Source: Prevotella sp.
GTDB lineage: Bacteria; Bacteroidota; Bacteroidia; Bacteroidales; Bacteroidaceae
NCBI GenBank assembly: GCA_017548275.1
Contig: JAFZAH010000056.1
Span: forward strand, 1 to 33,082
Direction of reading: 5' to 3'
DNA length: 33,082 bases
In this document: in pieces, positions 23,241-32,805 of the stretch
Position numbering within the stretch: the first letter of the stretch is position 1
Layout: each line of letters starts with the position of its first letter
Notes under the pieces: model-generated
Told to the model about the DNA's origin: nothing
Databases searched by the model: none
The model's input: the letters and a program-made list of their open reading frames with translations, nothing else
Program-made: the position numbers and the translations under genes

Positions 23241-23849
23241 ATGAAACTCGTAATTATGACCCGCCCCACTTTTTTTGTGGAGGAAGACAAGATACTTGAC
23301 GCCCTTTTCAATGAGGGGTTAGACGATTTGCATCTTTACAAACCCGATTCATCCCCCGTCTATTTGGAAAGACTGTTGTCGCTGTTGCCCGAAGATGAAT
23401 ACAAACGGATGACAGTGCACAACCATTATTATCTGAAAAACGAGTTCAAACTGGGCGGCATCCACATAGACGACCCATTAGCAGAAAAGCCCGACGGCTA
23501 CAAAGGCAACATCACACGCACTTGCACCGATTTGTCGCAATTGAAAGCGATGAAAAAGAAGAGCAAATATGTGTTTTTGAAAAACATCTTTGACAGTGTG
23601 ACGGACGAGTCTGAGACAGCGACATTTAGTCCACTCGAGTTGTCAGAAGCGACGCGCAAGGGACTGATAGACAAGCACGTCTATGCCATGGGCGGAATGA
23701 CATTGGACCGTATTAAAACAGTGAAAGAAATGGGATTCGGCGGTGTAGTGATATGCGGTGATTTATGGAATCGCTTTGACATTCACAACGGCGCCGATTT
23801 CCGTCAGATATTGTCGTATTTCAACCAATTACGCCAAGCAGCAAGATAA
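23241..23849 (+). CDS. ThiE/TenI-like protein (thiamine phosphate synthase superfamily)
   Basis: This 202-residue TIM-barrel protein resembles the thiamine phosphate synthase superfamily. Corresponding elements are MKLVIMTRP (strand 1), LGGIHIDDP (where ThiE has GxHLGQxD), NITRTCTDLSQL (the small-residue/H segment), KYVFLKNIFDSVTDES (where ThiE has DYVxxGPIFPTxTK), VYAMGGMTLDRI (ALGGI) and GFGGVVICGDLW. Several catalytic positions differ from ThiE: the Gln/Asp of HLGQxD, the glycines of GPIF and the final Lys are not kept. It may therefore not be a functional thiamine enzyme. No other thiamine genes are nearby. It is followed by prs after 40 bases with no promoter between. Confidence 0.72.
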   Translation: MKLVIMTRPTFFVEEDKILDALFNEGLDDLHLYKPDSSPVYLERLLSLLPEDEYKRMTVHNHYYLKNEFKLGGIHIDDPLAEKPDGYKGNITRTCTDLSQLKAMKKKSKYVFLKNIFDSVTDESETATFSPLELSEATRKGLIDKHVYAMGGMTLDRIKTVKEMGFGGVVICGDLWNRFDIHNGADFRQILSYFNQLRQAAR

Positions 23850-23889
23850 AGAAACGAACACTTTACCACACATACAAACAAATACAAAA

Positions 23890-24828
23890 ATGAGAGAGAA
23901 AAACTCTTTTATGGTTTTTTCCGGCACAGCCACCAAATATCTGGCAGAGAAAATCTGCCAAAGTTTAGGATGTCCTTTAGGCAAGATGCAAATCACCCAT
24001 TTCTCGGATGGTGAATTTGCCGTTTCGTATGAGGAATCGATACGCGGCCGCGATATTTTCTTGGTGCAGAGCACCTTCCCCAACAGCGACAACCTGATGG
24101 AACTGCTGTTGATGATAGATGCAGCCAAGCGCGCCTCAGCCCGTTGTATCAACGCCGTGATACCTTATTTCGGATGGGCCCGTCAGGACCGCAAAGACAA
24201 ACCTCGCGTAAGCATCGGAGCCAAACTGGTGGCCGACCTGCTGATGGCAGCAGGTATCAACCGTGTAATCACGATGGATTTGCACGCCGACCAGATACAG
24301 GGATTCTTCAATGTGCCCGTTGACCATCTTTATGCCTCAGGGGTTATTTTGCCTTACATACAAAGCCTACATTTAGAAGACTTGTGTATCGCCTCACCCG
24401 ACGTAGGCGGTTCGAAACGTGCCAACGCTTACGCTAAATACCTTGGTTGTCCGTTGGTGCTCTGTAATAAGACCCGTGCGCGCGCCAATGTTGTGGACAG
24501 CATCCAAATTATCGGTGACGTGAAAGACAAGAACGTGATTGTCGTTGATGATATGGTTGACACTGCCGGCACAATTACCAAAGCCGCCGACGTGATGAAA
24601 GCCGCCGGTGCGAAGAGTGTGAGAGCGTGTGCCTCACATTGTGTGATGAGCGGTCCGGCAAGTGACCGCGTGTTGGACTCTTCTTTAGAGGAAATCGTAT
24701 TTACCGACTCCATCCCTTATACACACCGTTGCGCGAAGGTGAAGCAATTGTCCGTGGCAGATATGTTTGCCGAAACCATCCGCCGTGTGATAGACAATGA
24801 AAGTATCAGCGACCAATACCTGATTTGA
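23890..24828 (+). CDS. prs: Ribose-phosphate pyrophosphokinase (PRPP synthetase)
   Basis: This 312-residue class I PRPP synthetase makes PRPP from ribose-5-phosphate and ATP for nucleotide, His, Trp and NAD synthesis. Seen motifs: SDGEFAVSYEESIRGRDIFLVQS, the ATP-binding flexible-loop region YFGWARQDRKDKPRVSIGAKLVADLL, metal-binding MDLHADQIQGFF, and the PRPP loop VIVVDDMVDTAGTI. The length matches the family. The frame is open 44 codons upstream into the ThiE-like gene, but MREKNSFMVFSGTAT at 23890 fits the family start. Its stop overlaps the next start (TGATG), implying coupling to the lipoprotein gene. Confidence 0.96.
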   Translation: MREKNSFMVFSGTATKYLAEKICQSLGCPLGKMQITHFSDGEFAVSYEESIRGRDIFLVQSTFPNSDNLMELLLMIDAAKRASARCINAVIPYFGWARQDRKDKPRVSIGAKLVADLLMAAGINRVITMDLHADQIQGFFNVPVDHLYASGVILPYIQSLHLEDLCIASPDVGGSKRANAYAKYLGCPLVLCNKTRARANVVDSIQIIGDVKDKNVIVVDDMVDTAGTITKAADVMKAAGAKSVRACASHCVMSGPASDRVLDSSLEEIVFTDSIPYTHRCAKVKQLSVADMFAETIRRVIDNESISDQYLI

Positions 24829-25940
24829 TGAGAAAAAAAAGTTACCTTTATGCGGTTCTGGGGTGTGCCATGTTGTTTGTTGCTGCATGTCAGACCTCTC
24901 AACCTGCCGACAACTTCACAATTGAAGGGTCGGCAGAGGGACTTGCAGATGGTGACACCCTATACCTGACCAATGACATCAATAGTGGTATCCCATTCGA
25001 CATGGTGGTCATTGAAAACGGAAAATTCAATCTTTCCGGTCAGGCGGACATATCCCAGATGTGCATGGTTTACAGCACAAAACTATCAGAATTACAGATA
25101 CCATTTTTTTTAGAACCCGGAACCATCCAAATGCAATTGTCGGCTGACGGGGAATCGCGTGTTTCGGGAACACAAAACAACGAAGACTTGCAAGCCATTA
25201 ACGATTCCATACAGAAGTATGATGACAATGTGAGCATTATCATCAACAACCTGTACGAGAATTCGGCAACAAAAGAAGAGCATGAGGACGCTGCCCGCCA
25301 GACCCGTCAAGAAGCGGAACGGCTAAATGATTATTTGTTACGTACTGCTCAGCGCAACATTAACAATGAATTGGGCTTTTATATACTTACCCGCGAAGAA
25401 AGTGCGCTGATACCAGAAAAACGTCTGGAACTAATCCGTCAGATGCCGGAACAATTCAAGAGCCGACCAGAAATCATCGAGATAGAAAAAGGACTGAATA
25501 CGGTGACAGAAAACCGGGCTGCACCAGAGCAAATCACCGATGTCATATTGACCCGTCCCGACGAAACTTCCACAACATTGGCCGAAGAAGTGGGAAAAAA
25601 CCGTGTCACGGTGATTCACTTCTGGGCAAGTTGGTGCGCTCCCTATCTCCGCGAATTACCGGAAATCAAACGTCTGTATAGACGCTATAGCGAGGATGGA
25701 CTCGGTATGATCGGGCTCTCGCTTGACAATGACGAGCGCGCATGGAGAAACTCCATTGAAAGATACAGCCTGACATGGACGCAATTATCTGACATGAAGG
25801 GTTGGGAAAGCAACATGATTAACGCCTTCCAAGTTGATGGACTTCCCTACTTCGTTATTGCCGACCGTACAGGTAAAATATTGGCAACCGGCACCTCCAA
25901 AGAGGAATTGATGGAGGTCATCCAAGAAGCATTGCAATAA
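24828..25940 (+). CDS. DUF4369/thioredoxin-fold lipoprotein with incomplete CxxC
   Basis: This 370-residue lipoprotein has a hydrophobic leader and lipobox FVAAC with Cys21. The N-terminal DUF4369-type beta domain (about 30-125) contains IEGSAEGLADGDTLYLTND. A charged helical middle (about 125-230) is followed by a TlpA/AhpC-type thioredoxin domain (about 240-370) with VIHFWASWCAPYLRELP. The expected CxxC is C270-A-P-Y273, so the resolving cysteine is replaced by tyrosine and normal disulfide reduction is unlikely. The cis-Pro region GLPYFVIAD is present. Start: ATG at 24828 overlapping the prs stop by one base. It is the last gene of the ThiE-like-prs operon. It would be anchored in the periplasm or outer membrane. 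Confidence 0.88.
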   Translation: MRKKSYLYAVLGCAMLFVAACQTSQPADNFTIEGSAEGLADGDTLYLTNDINSGIPFDMVVIENGKFNLSGQADISQMCMVYSTKLSELQIPFFLEPGTIQMQLSADGESRVSGTQNNEDLQAINDSIQKYDDNVSIIINNLYENSATKEEHEDAARQTRQEAERLNDYLLRTAQRNINNELGFYILTREESALIPEKRLELIRQMPEQFKSRPEIIEIEKGLNTVTENRAAPEQITDVILTRPDETSTTLAEEVGKNRVTVIHFWASWCAPYLRELPEIKRLYRRYSEDGLGMIGLSLDNDERAWRNSIERYSLTWTQLSDMKGWESNMINAFQVDGLPYFVIADRTGKILATGTSKEELMEVIQEALQ

Positions 25941-26006
25941 TCCTCACATCTGTTATAACAAATTTTGAGGGTTTGTTCTATACACCTAAAAACAATTCTA
26001 CGCCTT

Positions 26007-27743
26007 ATGAAAAAACCTAATTACATTCTATTATTGGCGGCATTCGGACTAAGCATGACAGCGAATGCGCAGTTTAACATTCCGCCCCCCGGGGATCCTG
26101 TGTGCGCTGATTGCGGGGGTAAGGACGGGCACCGTCCCGGGTGCAAGTGGTACGAAGAGGATGAGACGGAGGAGGAGTCATCACCACAGCCATCGACGCC
26201 CCAAAGGCCTCCAACGCCATCAACACCGAAGCCATCGACACCGACGCCATCGACCCATCTGAGCGACTATACACCACAGCAAGAGCACCACAACAACAAC
26301 TGGCTTCAGGAGTATTATTCGATACCCGCCGAAAGACGTGAGATGCTTGAAGCCCACCTCGAAAACTTCTACGGCGACTATTCTGTGTACAGCGTGCCTG
26401 GCAAGGGCATGGGCATCTGGAAAAAATCAAGCGACGGAACCACCTGGCACTATCCACCTCATTACGAGCGCGTGTGGATGCTGGACGGCTCTACTGCGGC
26501 CATGCAGTTGAAAACCACCAAGAAATGGGGCGTGGAGGATGTAGAATATAAAGAGACCATCATCGACTACGAATTCGATGAGGTGAAGTATTATCCCGAA
26601 CTGTCGTCGCTGTTTCTCAACAAGCGCGACGAGTTTAACCGCAACCACTGGAAACTCTTCTCCGGTGACGGTGTATGGGAAACCCAAGACGGCTTCGATT
26701 TTGATTTCCAGGAGGTGATACTCAAAGACAGTCCATACCGTGCCTACTGCCAGTTGCAAGACGGCCGGTGGCTTATCCTCAACAACATAGACAAAATGTC
26801 AGAAGACCCAATGGCCCCGACCATCAGCCGCGTGGTCAACAGCGTGGAAGACCACAAGGTGTATCTTGACGGACATTATCAAGAGTGCCTGATTGTGTCG
26901 GAGCCCGACGACGACGGCAAGGTACGTTTCGGACTGATGACCACCGACGGAGAATTGTTCAGCAACACCAATTACGACCGGATAGAAAAGATGGGGCCGT
27001 TCAGCAACTATGTCAAGGTGTGGAAAGACGGGAAGTGTGGTGTCTTAGAGTTGGTTTCTCGCCGTGATGACGACGGCCAGACCTATTACGGTTTTTTTGA
27101 GACCATCGCACCAGAGTACGATATGTTTAAGACCGAGCACTTGAGGTTGGCCAAAGACCCGAAGACCTACACCTATTGCATGGTAGGCAGTGACGACAGG
27201 TACGCGCTAACACTGGCCGACGTGGACAAGCCCGTGACACTGCCGACTATTTATTCTGCCGCCGAGGTGGAACAATTCGCCCCACGGTTATTCTCAGAAG
27301 GCAAGAATACTGTACCCGTGAAAGAGGACGTCGATAACGACTATAAGGCATTCTGCGAGAACAGGGCCATCAACGTACTACAACGGCTCAATACGGCCAC
27401 CGACAAGGAAGAGGCCGTGTATCAGGCACATCAAGACATGAAAGAAGAGAAGTTGCAGAAAGATTACCTCCACATACAGCACGAACTACATCGTAAAGAC
27501 TATCAACTCGGCAAATACGACAAAGCACGTCAGGCATACGAGGTGAAGACAGCATGGGGCACGGTGATGATGCCCGTACCTCAGTCTGAGGCAGAGAGCG
27601 TGAAAAAGGCTTGGAAAGCGACAGTGAAAGACATGACCATCAAACCCGCCCTTCAATTGGATCCAGTGACCAACCGACCTGTCATTATTGACATCAAGGC
27701 ACTTGTCGATGGAAAAGTGTATGGTTCGCAGGAGGATTGGTGA
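26007..27743 (+). CDS. Large exported protein with Cys/His cluster and Pro/Thr/Ser linker
   Basis: This is a 578-residue protein I cannot name. It has a signal peptide (KKPNYILLLAAFGLSMTANA, cleavage before QF near residue 21-22). A short Cys/His motif follows, C33-x2-C36-x5-H42-x3-C46 (CADCGGKDGHRPGC), resembling a zinc knuckle. After an acidic patch comes a low-complexity Pro/Ser/Thr linker (about 60-88). A long beta-rich domain is full of Trp and aromatic residues, with segments such as KVWKDGKCGVLEL that look like WG-type beta repeats. The last 130 residues are helical and charged. ATG at 26007 is chosen because it begins the signal peptide; an ATG 42 bases earlier adds no sensible sequence. 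Probably periplasmic or surface-located. Confidence 0.82.
   Translation: MKKPNYILLLAAFGLSMTANAQFNIPPPGDPVCADCGGKDGHRPGCKWYEEDETEEESSPQPSTPQRPPTPSTPKPSTPTPSTHLSDYTPQQEHHNNNWLQEYYSIPAERREMLEAHLENFYGDYSVYSVPGKGMGIWKKSSDGTTWHYPPHYERVWMLDGSTAAMQLKTTKKWGVEDVEYKETIIDYEFDEVKYYPELSSLFLNKRDEFNRNHWKLFSGDGVWETQDGFDFDFQEVILKDSPYRAYCQLQDGRWLILNNIDKMSEDPMAPTISRVVNSVEDHKVYLDGHYQECLIVSEPDDDGKVRFGLMTTDGELFSNTNYDRIEKMGPFSNYVKVWKDGKCGVLELVSRRDDDGQTYYGFFETIAPEYDMFKTEHLRLAKDPKTYTYCMVGSDDRYALTLADVDKPVTLPTIYSAAEVEQFAPRLFSEGKNTVPVKEDVDNDYKAFCENRAINVLQRLNTATDKEEAVYQAHQDMKEEKLQKDYLHIQHELHRKDYQLGKYDKARQAYEVKTAWGTVMMPVPQSEAESVKKAWKATVKDMTIKPALQLDPVTNRPVIIDIKALVDGKVYGSQEDW
26186..26257 (+). repeat. Imperfect CCATCGACACC-type repeats encoding the Pro/Thr/Ser linker
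   Basis: Several degenerate copies of GCCATCGACACC or close variants (CCATCGACGCC, CCATCAACACC, CCATCGACACC, CCATCGACCC) occur in tandem and encode PST-type repeats (PSTPQRPPTPSTPKPSTPTP). Such minisatellites can vary in copy number between strains. They lie inside the exported-protein gene. Confidence 0.75.
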
Positions 27744-27773
27744 GATTCTCTAAGGCTAAGCCATAACAGCATA

Positions 27774-27809
27774 AAAAATGGTGGAGAATGTGATTTCTCC
27801 ACCATTTTT
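27774..27809. terminator. Bidirectional terminator between exported-protein gene and glgP
   Basis: A perfect 15-base inverted repeat (27774-27788 with 27795-27809) has a 6-base loop, a GGTGGAGAA core, and A and T runs at the base on both strands. It sits between two convergent genes. Confidence 0.9.
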
Positions 27810-27826
27810 ATGTATAGCACTTTCGT

Positions 27827-30382
27827 TTAGAGCCACTTCACATAGCAGAAGTCCTGGCGATGAGGCAGGTTGTCGTTCTTGGGATACATACGTATGGCCG
27901 TTTTGAACGAGCCGGCATGGTCGGGTTCAATCTTACACTCGAAGGTGTAAAGATTACCCTCACGATTCACCAACTGGAACGGACGCACCTTGTATACTTT
28001 GTCCTCGCCTTTCGCATCGGTAGTTACTGAAACGAACTCCAGTCCGACGGCATCATCGAGTCCCTGCTCGTCAATGACAAACCGTACTGTGAACCCGATA
28101 CCTGTCTCCACGCCAGCCTCAGTGAGGTCAGACTCACGCGACACGACACTGATACTGTCCCAGCGCTCTGCAACGGTCTCTTTCCAAAGGGCAATCTCAC
28201 GAGCCAATTGGTTGCCATTGGCCTGTAATTTCTCAGAGCGTGCAGCCAGTTTGTTATAGAACTTATCATAGTAGTCATCCAACTGACGCTTCATCGTGTA
28301 ATGAGGTGCGATGGTAGCGATGGAGTTTTTGATGACCTTGATCCAACCTGTGCTATAACCTTTCTTATTCTTGTCATAATAGAGCGGAATAATCTCGTTC
28401 TCAAGCAGACCGTAAATGGTTGCGGCATCAAGTTGGTCTTGATAAGCCTGGTTCTCGTAAGTACGTTTCTCGGTCAATGCCCATCCGGCACCTTCACGAT
28501 ATCCTTCGAGCCACCATCCGTCAAGCACGGACAGGTTGACCACACCATTCATCTCTGCTTTCTCACCAGATGTACCTGATGCTTCGAGGGGACGTGTTGG
28601 TGTGTTCATCCAGATATCCACACCAGAGACCAGACGGCGAGCCAACTGGAAGTCATAGTCCTCGAGGAAGATAATTTTTCCGAGGAACTCAGGACGCTGG
28701 CTGATTTCGTAGATACGTTTGATGAGTCCTTGACCGGCACCGTCAGCAGGATGTGCTTTACCAGAGAAGATGAACTGCACAGGATGTTCGGGGTTATTGA
28801 CGATTTTCTCCAGACGGTTGAGGTCGGTAAAAAGCAAGTGTGCACGTTTGTAAGTGGCGAAACGACGGCAGAAACCAATCATCAGGGCATTGGGATTGAT
28901 GCGCTCGAGCAGGGAAACCACTCGTGAGGGGTCACCCTGATTCTTCAGCCATGTCTCACGGAACTTATCACGGATGTACTTCACGAGTTTCTGCTTCAAC
29001 GCCATGCGTGTAGCCCAGATTTCCTCGTCAGGCACGTTATAAATAGCATGCCAGATATCCTCATTGCTCTGGTCGTTCATGAAATTCTCATCGAAATATT
29101 TCGCATAGAGTTTGCGCCACTCGGTAGCGGCCCATGACGGGAAGTGCACACCATTGGTGACATAACCCACATGGTTCTCTTCAGGATAATAGCCTTTCCA
29201 GATAGGAGCAAACATCTTCTGGCTGACCCATCCGTGGAGTTTGCTTACGCCGTTGACCTCCTGACAGGTGTTGCAGGCGAATGTTGACATGCTGAATTTC
29301 TCAGAGTGATTTTCCGGGTTCTGGCGTCCCATGCCGATGAACTCATCCCATGTGATGCCGAGCATGGCGGGATAACCGCTCATGTATTTGCCGAAAAGGC
29401 CCTCGTCAAAGTAGTCGTGACCGGCGGGTACCGGTGTGTGGCAGGTGTAAAGACCTGAGACGCGCACCAGTTCAAGTGCCTGATTAAACGACATGCCACT
29501 CTGGACGTAATCACAAAGACGCTGCAGGTTGCACAATGCCGCATGTCCCTCGTTGCAGTGATAAATCTGCTTTTTGATTCCGAGTTTCTTCAGCACGAGC
29601 ATGCCGCCGATGCCGAGGAGAATCTCCTGTTTCAAGCGGTTTTCCCAGTCGCCGCCATAAAGTGTGTGGGTGATGGGTTTGTCGAACTCTGAGTTCATCT
29701 CATTGTCTGTGTCGAGCAGGTAGAGAGCAATACGACCCACATTCACGCGCCAAACGTATGCGTGAACCTGATAGTTCATATAGGGCACATCGACGACCAG
29801 AGGATTGCCTTCAGCGTCAAGTTGACGTTCGATGGGCAGTGAGTTAAAGTTCTGCGCCTCGTAGTTGGCAATCTGCTGTCCGTCCATACTGAGTGACTGT
29901 TTGAAATAGCCAAAACGGTATAGGAAACCAATGGCACACATATCTACGTTGCTGTCGGAAGCCTCTTTCAAGTAGTCACCTGCGAGCATACCCAGACCAC
30001 CGGAATAAATTTTCAGGACCTGATTCAATCCATACTCCATGCTGAAATAAGCAACAGAGGGGCGGTTGGCATCAGGTTTAACATCCATATATTTTCTGTA
30101 TTTGGCATAAACGTCCTTCACGCGCTTCATGATGGTCTTATCCTTCACGATTTCCGTCTTGCGGTCATAACTCAGACGTTCGAGCAGAAGCACGGGGTTG
30201 TGACTTACTTCCTCGTACAAATTTTCATCCAGACTTTTCCACAAATTTCTTGCTTCATAGTTCCATGCCCACCACATGTTGTGTGACAGTTCGTCGAGGC
30301 ATTTCAATTCCTCGGGCAGACGTGACTTTACAGCAATCTCCTTCCATTGAGGAGCATTCGCATAATCTGCTTTGATTTTCAT
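27827..30382 (-). CDS. glgP: Alpha-glucan (glycogen) phosphorylase, DUF3417 type
   Basis: This 851-residue GT35 enzyme releases glucose-1-phosphate from glycogen or maltodextrins. The N-terminal DUF3417 part contains [14 protein letters not shown], typical of the bacterial/archaeal short phosphorylases. [34 protein letters not shown] marks the catalytic domain. The PLP region reads [25 protein letters not shown] with the Schiff-base Lys kept. The C-terminal domain after about 720 is beta-rich. It is the second gene of a minus-strand operon, 42 bases after glycogen synthase, so degradation and synthesis enzymes are co-expressed. No branching enzyme is in the window. Confidence 0.95.
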   Translation of the reverse strand: MKIKADYANAPQWKEIAVKSRLPEELKCLDELSHNMWWAWNYEARNLWKSLDENLYEEVSHNPVLLLERLSYDRKTEIVKDKTIMKRVKDVYAKYRKYMDVKPDANRPSVAYFSMEYGLNQVLKIYSGGLGMLAGDYLKEASDSNVDMCAIGFLYRFGYFKQSLSMDGQQIANYEAQNFNSLPIERQLDAEGNPLVVDVPYMNYQVHAYVWRVNVGRIALYLLDTDNEMNSEFDKPITHTLYGGDWENRLKQEILLGIGGMLVLKKLGIKKQIYHCNEGHAALCNLQRLCDYVQSGMSFNQALELVRVSGLYTCHTPVPAGHDYFDEGLFGKYMSGYPAMLGITWDEFIGMGRQNPENHSEKFSMSTFACNTCQEVNGVSKLHGWVSQKMFAPIWKGYYPEENHVGYVTNGVHFPSWAATEWRKLYAKYFDENFMNDQSNEDIWHAIYNVPDEEIWATRMALKQKLVKYIRDKFRETWLKNQGDPSRVVSLLERINPNALMIGFCRRFATYKRAHLLFTDLNRLEKIVNNPEHPVQFIFSGKAHPADGAGQGLIKRIYEISQRPEFLGKIIFLEDYDFQLARRLVSGVDIWMNTPTRPLEASGTSGEKAEMNGVVNLSVLDGWWLEGYREGAGWALTEKRTYENQAYQDQLDAATIYGLLENEIIPLYYDKNKKGYSTGWIKVIKNSIATIAPHYTMKRQLDDYYDKFYNKLAARSEKLQANGNQLAREIALWKETVAERWDSISVVSRESDLTEAGVETGIGFTVRFVIDEQGLDDAVGLEFVSVTTDAKGEDKVYKVRPFQLVNREGNLYTFECKIEPDHAGSFKTAIRMYPKNDNLPHRQDFCYVKWL

Positions 30383-30424
30383 AAAAAAAATTAATATTTA
30401 TGTAAATGACAATAATCGATATAA

Positions 30425-32083
30425 TCAATCCCTTTCTTCCGCTTTTCTCAGTGCGAAATCGTAGGCTTGCCAATAATATTTGATAAATTCACTCCAAAGT
30501 GCTTTTTTCGACAGTTTATCGGCATTGGCACGTGCTTTCTTCACATCAGCCTCGCTCATGTTGGAGAAATTAGCAACCTCGTCTTTGATGGCATCAGCCA
30601 CTTCAGAATAGTTATAGTCGGTACGATGAATGACCTTGACACCATCAATCAAATTGCTATAGCCACCTTTCACAGAGTTCGCCCAAAGTCCGAAACCTGC
30701 CAAATCGGTAGTGATGCAAGGTACTTTGAACGCCACCGCCTCGAGTGGAGTATAACCCCACGGCTCGTAATATGAGGGATAAATGCACAAGTCATTGCCT
30801 AAAACGAGATCATAGTATGACATATTGAGCACACCGTCGTCGCCTGTGAGATAACATGGCAGGAAAATCAGTTTCACCTTGTCTTCCTTCCTGTTCCACA
30901 TGTTAAGATATTTCAACATACCCAACACATTATCATGACTCATGTTGTGAAGCCAATGAGTAATCAAGGGCACCTCGAGCGGTGTATCATAAGACTTACC
31001 TGTCTGTAAACGCTCAACGAGGTCTTTGCGAGGTTCACCGACCCATCCGGGTACTTCGATAAAGGCCAGCACGGTCTTATGAAGATCGCGGTCGCGCAAC
31101 AAACGGTTCATCGCCTCAATATAGACATCTACGCCTTTGTTGCGGAACTCATATCTACCGCTTGTAGAAACAATTAGCACATCGCCATCTAACTGCGTGC
31201 CCATCAGTGCATTAGCGACATCTATTAAACGTTTCCTTGCAGCCTTTCTTTTATTATTGAATTGTATGCCTTTAGGCACGAAATTGTTTTCGAAACCATT
31301 CGGCAATACAAAATCTACGGGCTTATCCAGCAGTTCTTTACATTCATTGGCAGTGATGTCGCTCACTGTGGTGAAACAATCTACGTTGACAGCCGTCTGC
31401 TTCTCAATGGAATGTTTGCTCTGCATATTGAGTTCACCAGACATCTGGTCACCATTATACGCAAAAAGATAATCATAGAGCGGTTTGTTGTTGCCAGCAA
31501 TTGACCTACCAATGCTCGTGGCATGAGTGGTGAAAAGAGTTGCGACTTTTGGCAGTTTGTATTTGATATACAACAACCCGAGTCCCGTCATCCACTCATT
31601 GCCGTGATAGACGACCCGTTTGTTAAGATTTTTCAAATAAAAGTTATAGTAACTCTCTACGACTAAGGCTGCTGCGTACGAAAACATCGAAGCCTCGTCA
31701 TAATCACCATAAGCATGAAGGCTATCAACATGATAAAGTTCCCACAAACGTGTATAAATCCAGTCTTTCAGTTCAAAATAGGGCTTGAAATCAACAAGTA
31801 TGGCTATAGGGCTTCCAGGGATATTCCAACGTCCTATTCTGAAATGCAGACCACCTTTTGAAGCATTTTCACGCCATTCGCTGAGCAAATCAGTATCTTC
31901 AATGAAATAGGGTGATTTTTCATCTGTCCAACAGTCGGGACCTATGAAAAATACACGGTCTTTCATGGCATTCTGCAACGTCTTTGCCCTCGTGGACAAT
32001 ACCGTATAGATGCCACCCACCTTATTACAGACCTCCCAACTTGATTCAAAAATATAATCGGGAGATAACCATTCCTTACCCAT
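30425..32083 (-). CDS. Glycogen synthase, GT3 (eukaryote-like) family
   Basis: This 552-residue glycosyltransferase of family GT3 is the animal/yeast-type glycogen synthase also used by Bacteroidetes in place of GT5 GlgA. The N terminus IFESSWEVCNKVGGIYTVLSTRA is the donor-loop motif. Other signatures are VVYHGNEWMTGLGLLYIK, LFTTHATSIGRSIAGN, VDCFTTVSDITANE, VLPNGFENNF and the C-terminal PSYYEPWGYTPLEAVAFKVPCITTDLAGFG, which holds the E-x7-E type catalytic glutamates. It extends alpha-1,4-glucan from UDP- or ADP-glucose; donor choice cannot be read from sequence. The protein is shorter than eukaryotic enzymes and appears to lack their terminal regulatory phosphorylation arms. It is first in the operon with glgP. 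Confidence 0.93.
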   Translation of the reverse strand: MGKEWLSPDYIFESSWEVCNKVGGIYTVLSTRAKTLQNAMKDRVFFIGPDCWTDEKSPYFIEDTDLLSEWRENASKGGLHFRIGRWNIPGSPIAILVDFKPYFELKDWIYTRLWELYHVDSLHAYGDYDEASMFSYAAALVVESYYNFYLKNLNKRVVYHGNEWMTGLGLLYIKYKLPKVATLFTTHATSIGRSIAGNNKPLYDYLFAYNGDQMSGELNMQSKHSIEKQTAVNVDCFTTVSDITANECKELLDKPVDFVLPNGFENNFVPKGIQFNNKRKAARKRLIDVANALMGTQLDGDVLIVSTSGRYEFRNKGVDVYIEAMNRLLRDRDLHKTVLAFIEVPGWVGEPRKDLVERLQTGKSYDTPLEVPLITHWLHNMSHDNVLGMLKYLNMWNRKEDKVKLIFLPCYLTGDDGVLNMSYYDLVLGNDLCIYPSYYEPWGYTPLEAVAFKVPCITTDLAGFGLWANSVKGGYSNLIDGVKVIHRTDYNYSEVADAIKDEVANFSNMSEADVKKARANADKLSKKALWSEFIKYYWQAYDFALRKAEERD

Positions 32084-32103
32084 AAAACTAATATTAGTGT
32101 TTG

Positions 32104-32111
32104 CAAATTTA
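32104..32111 (-). promoter_or_regulatory. Predicted -7 element of the glycogen operon
   Basis: TAAATTTG on the minus strand matches TAnnTTTG and lies 20 bases before the ATG at 32083. No clear TTTG -33 is visible. Confidence 0.55.
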
Positions 32112-32208
32112 CTGAAAAATACGAAAAAAAATGGAATAAATCTCCAGTTTTTTAGTAAAAACCACTGATTACTTGATATAAAATATCTATGTATGATTTT
32201 TTTAAGTT

Positions 32209-32216
32209 AACTTTGC
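32209..32216 (+). promoter_or_regulatory. Predicted -7 element of the small secreted protein gene
   Basis: TAACTTTG matches TAnnTTTG. Transcription from about 32223 excludes the upstream in-frame ATG at 32189 and supports the start at 32234. Confidence 0.6.
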
Positions 32217-32233
32217 CACAAAATGATTGTGAT

Positions 32234-32662
32234 ATGAAAAAGTATTTGTTGACAGTTCTACTGACAATATGTGTTTTTGAGGGCTATGCCCAAGAGGCAC
32301 GTCCATTTGAAGCAAAGATCTATAATTCTGAGTTTCAGATGTTCATCAAGATGAATCTTTATGAAAAGAATATACTATTGCCTGACGACGGAGCGGTGCT
32401 GGGCGAGATGGCCGGCTATTTCTGGACGAAACGAGACTCCCGGAAATGGTATATCCTCGATGCAGAATTGATAGATGACCATACGGCACACATGTCTTTA
32501 GTCAACGACTTCGGCAGTGAAGATTTTGAGGCAATTATAACCTACAACGGTGACGGCAAATACACCTTCAAGAGAACAGAAGGTTCCACACTTAAGATTG
32601 TAGTCAAAAACAAGTTCGTCAGAATACCAAAGGAAGTGGTATTTGAAATAGAAAATGAGTGA
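32234..32662 (+). CDS. Small secreted protein of unknown function
   Basis: This 142-residue protein has a signal peptide (KKYLLTVLLTICVFEGYAQ, cleavage after YAQ or EGYA near residue 18-20). The mature part is short and beta-rich: FEAKIYNSEFQMFIKMNLYEKNILLPDD, then WYILDAELIDDHTAHMSLVND, then DFEAIITYNGDGKYTFKR. I recognise no named family. Comparable small exported proteins are common in Bacteroidales. The start is fixed by the promoter and by the signal peptide. It lies between the glycogen operon (divergent) and the 3' end of the rRNA operon (convergent). Confidence 0.8.
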   Translation: MKKYLLTVLLTICVFEGYAQEARPFEAKIYNSEFQMFIKMNLYEKNILLPDDGAVLGEMAGYFWTKRDSRKWYILDAELIDDHTAHMSLVNDFGSEDFEAIITYNGDGKYTFKRTEGSTLKIVVKNKFVRIPKEVVFEIENE

Positions 32663-32751
32663 TGGTTGTTTTTAGAAAAAAGTAAAAGAAACAACTGGGC
32701 AACCTTGTATAGTTTAAGATATCCTAGGAATCCTAAAAATCATAGAAACAC

Positions 32752-32790
32752 AAAAAAACCAGCCGCCGGGGAATCATCCCTGACGGCTGG
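32752..32790 (-). terminator. Terminator of the rRNA operon
   Basis: On the minus strand a GC-rich stem (32778-32790 with about 32759-32771: CCAGCCGTCAGGG against CCCCGGCGGCTGG, with one or two mismatches) is followed by TTTTTTTG. It lies 16 bases after the 5S 3' end. Confidence 0.9.
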
Positions 32791-32805
32791 CGTGTCATGT
32801 AAAAA

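Noticed and set aside
26186-26257. Possible CRISPR-like or intergenic repeat array
   Set aside because: The repeats are short, degenerate, without spacers and in frame with a protein linker, so they are a coding minisatellite.
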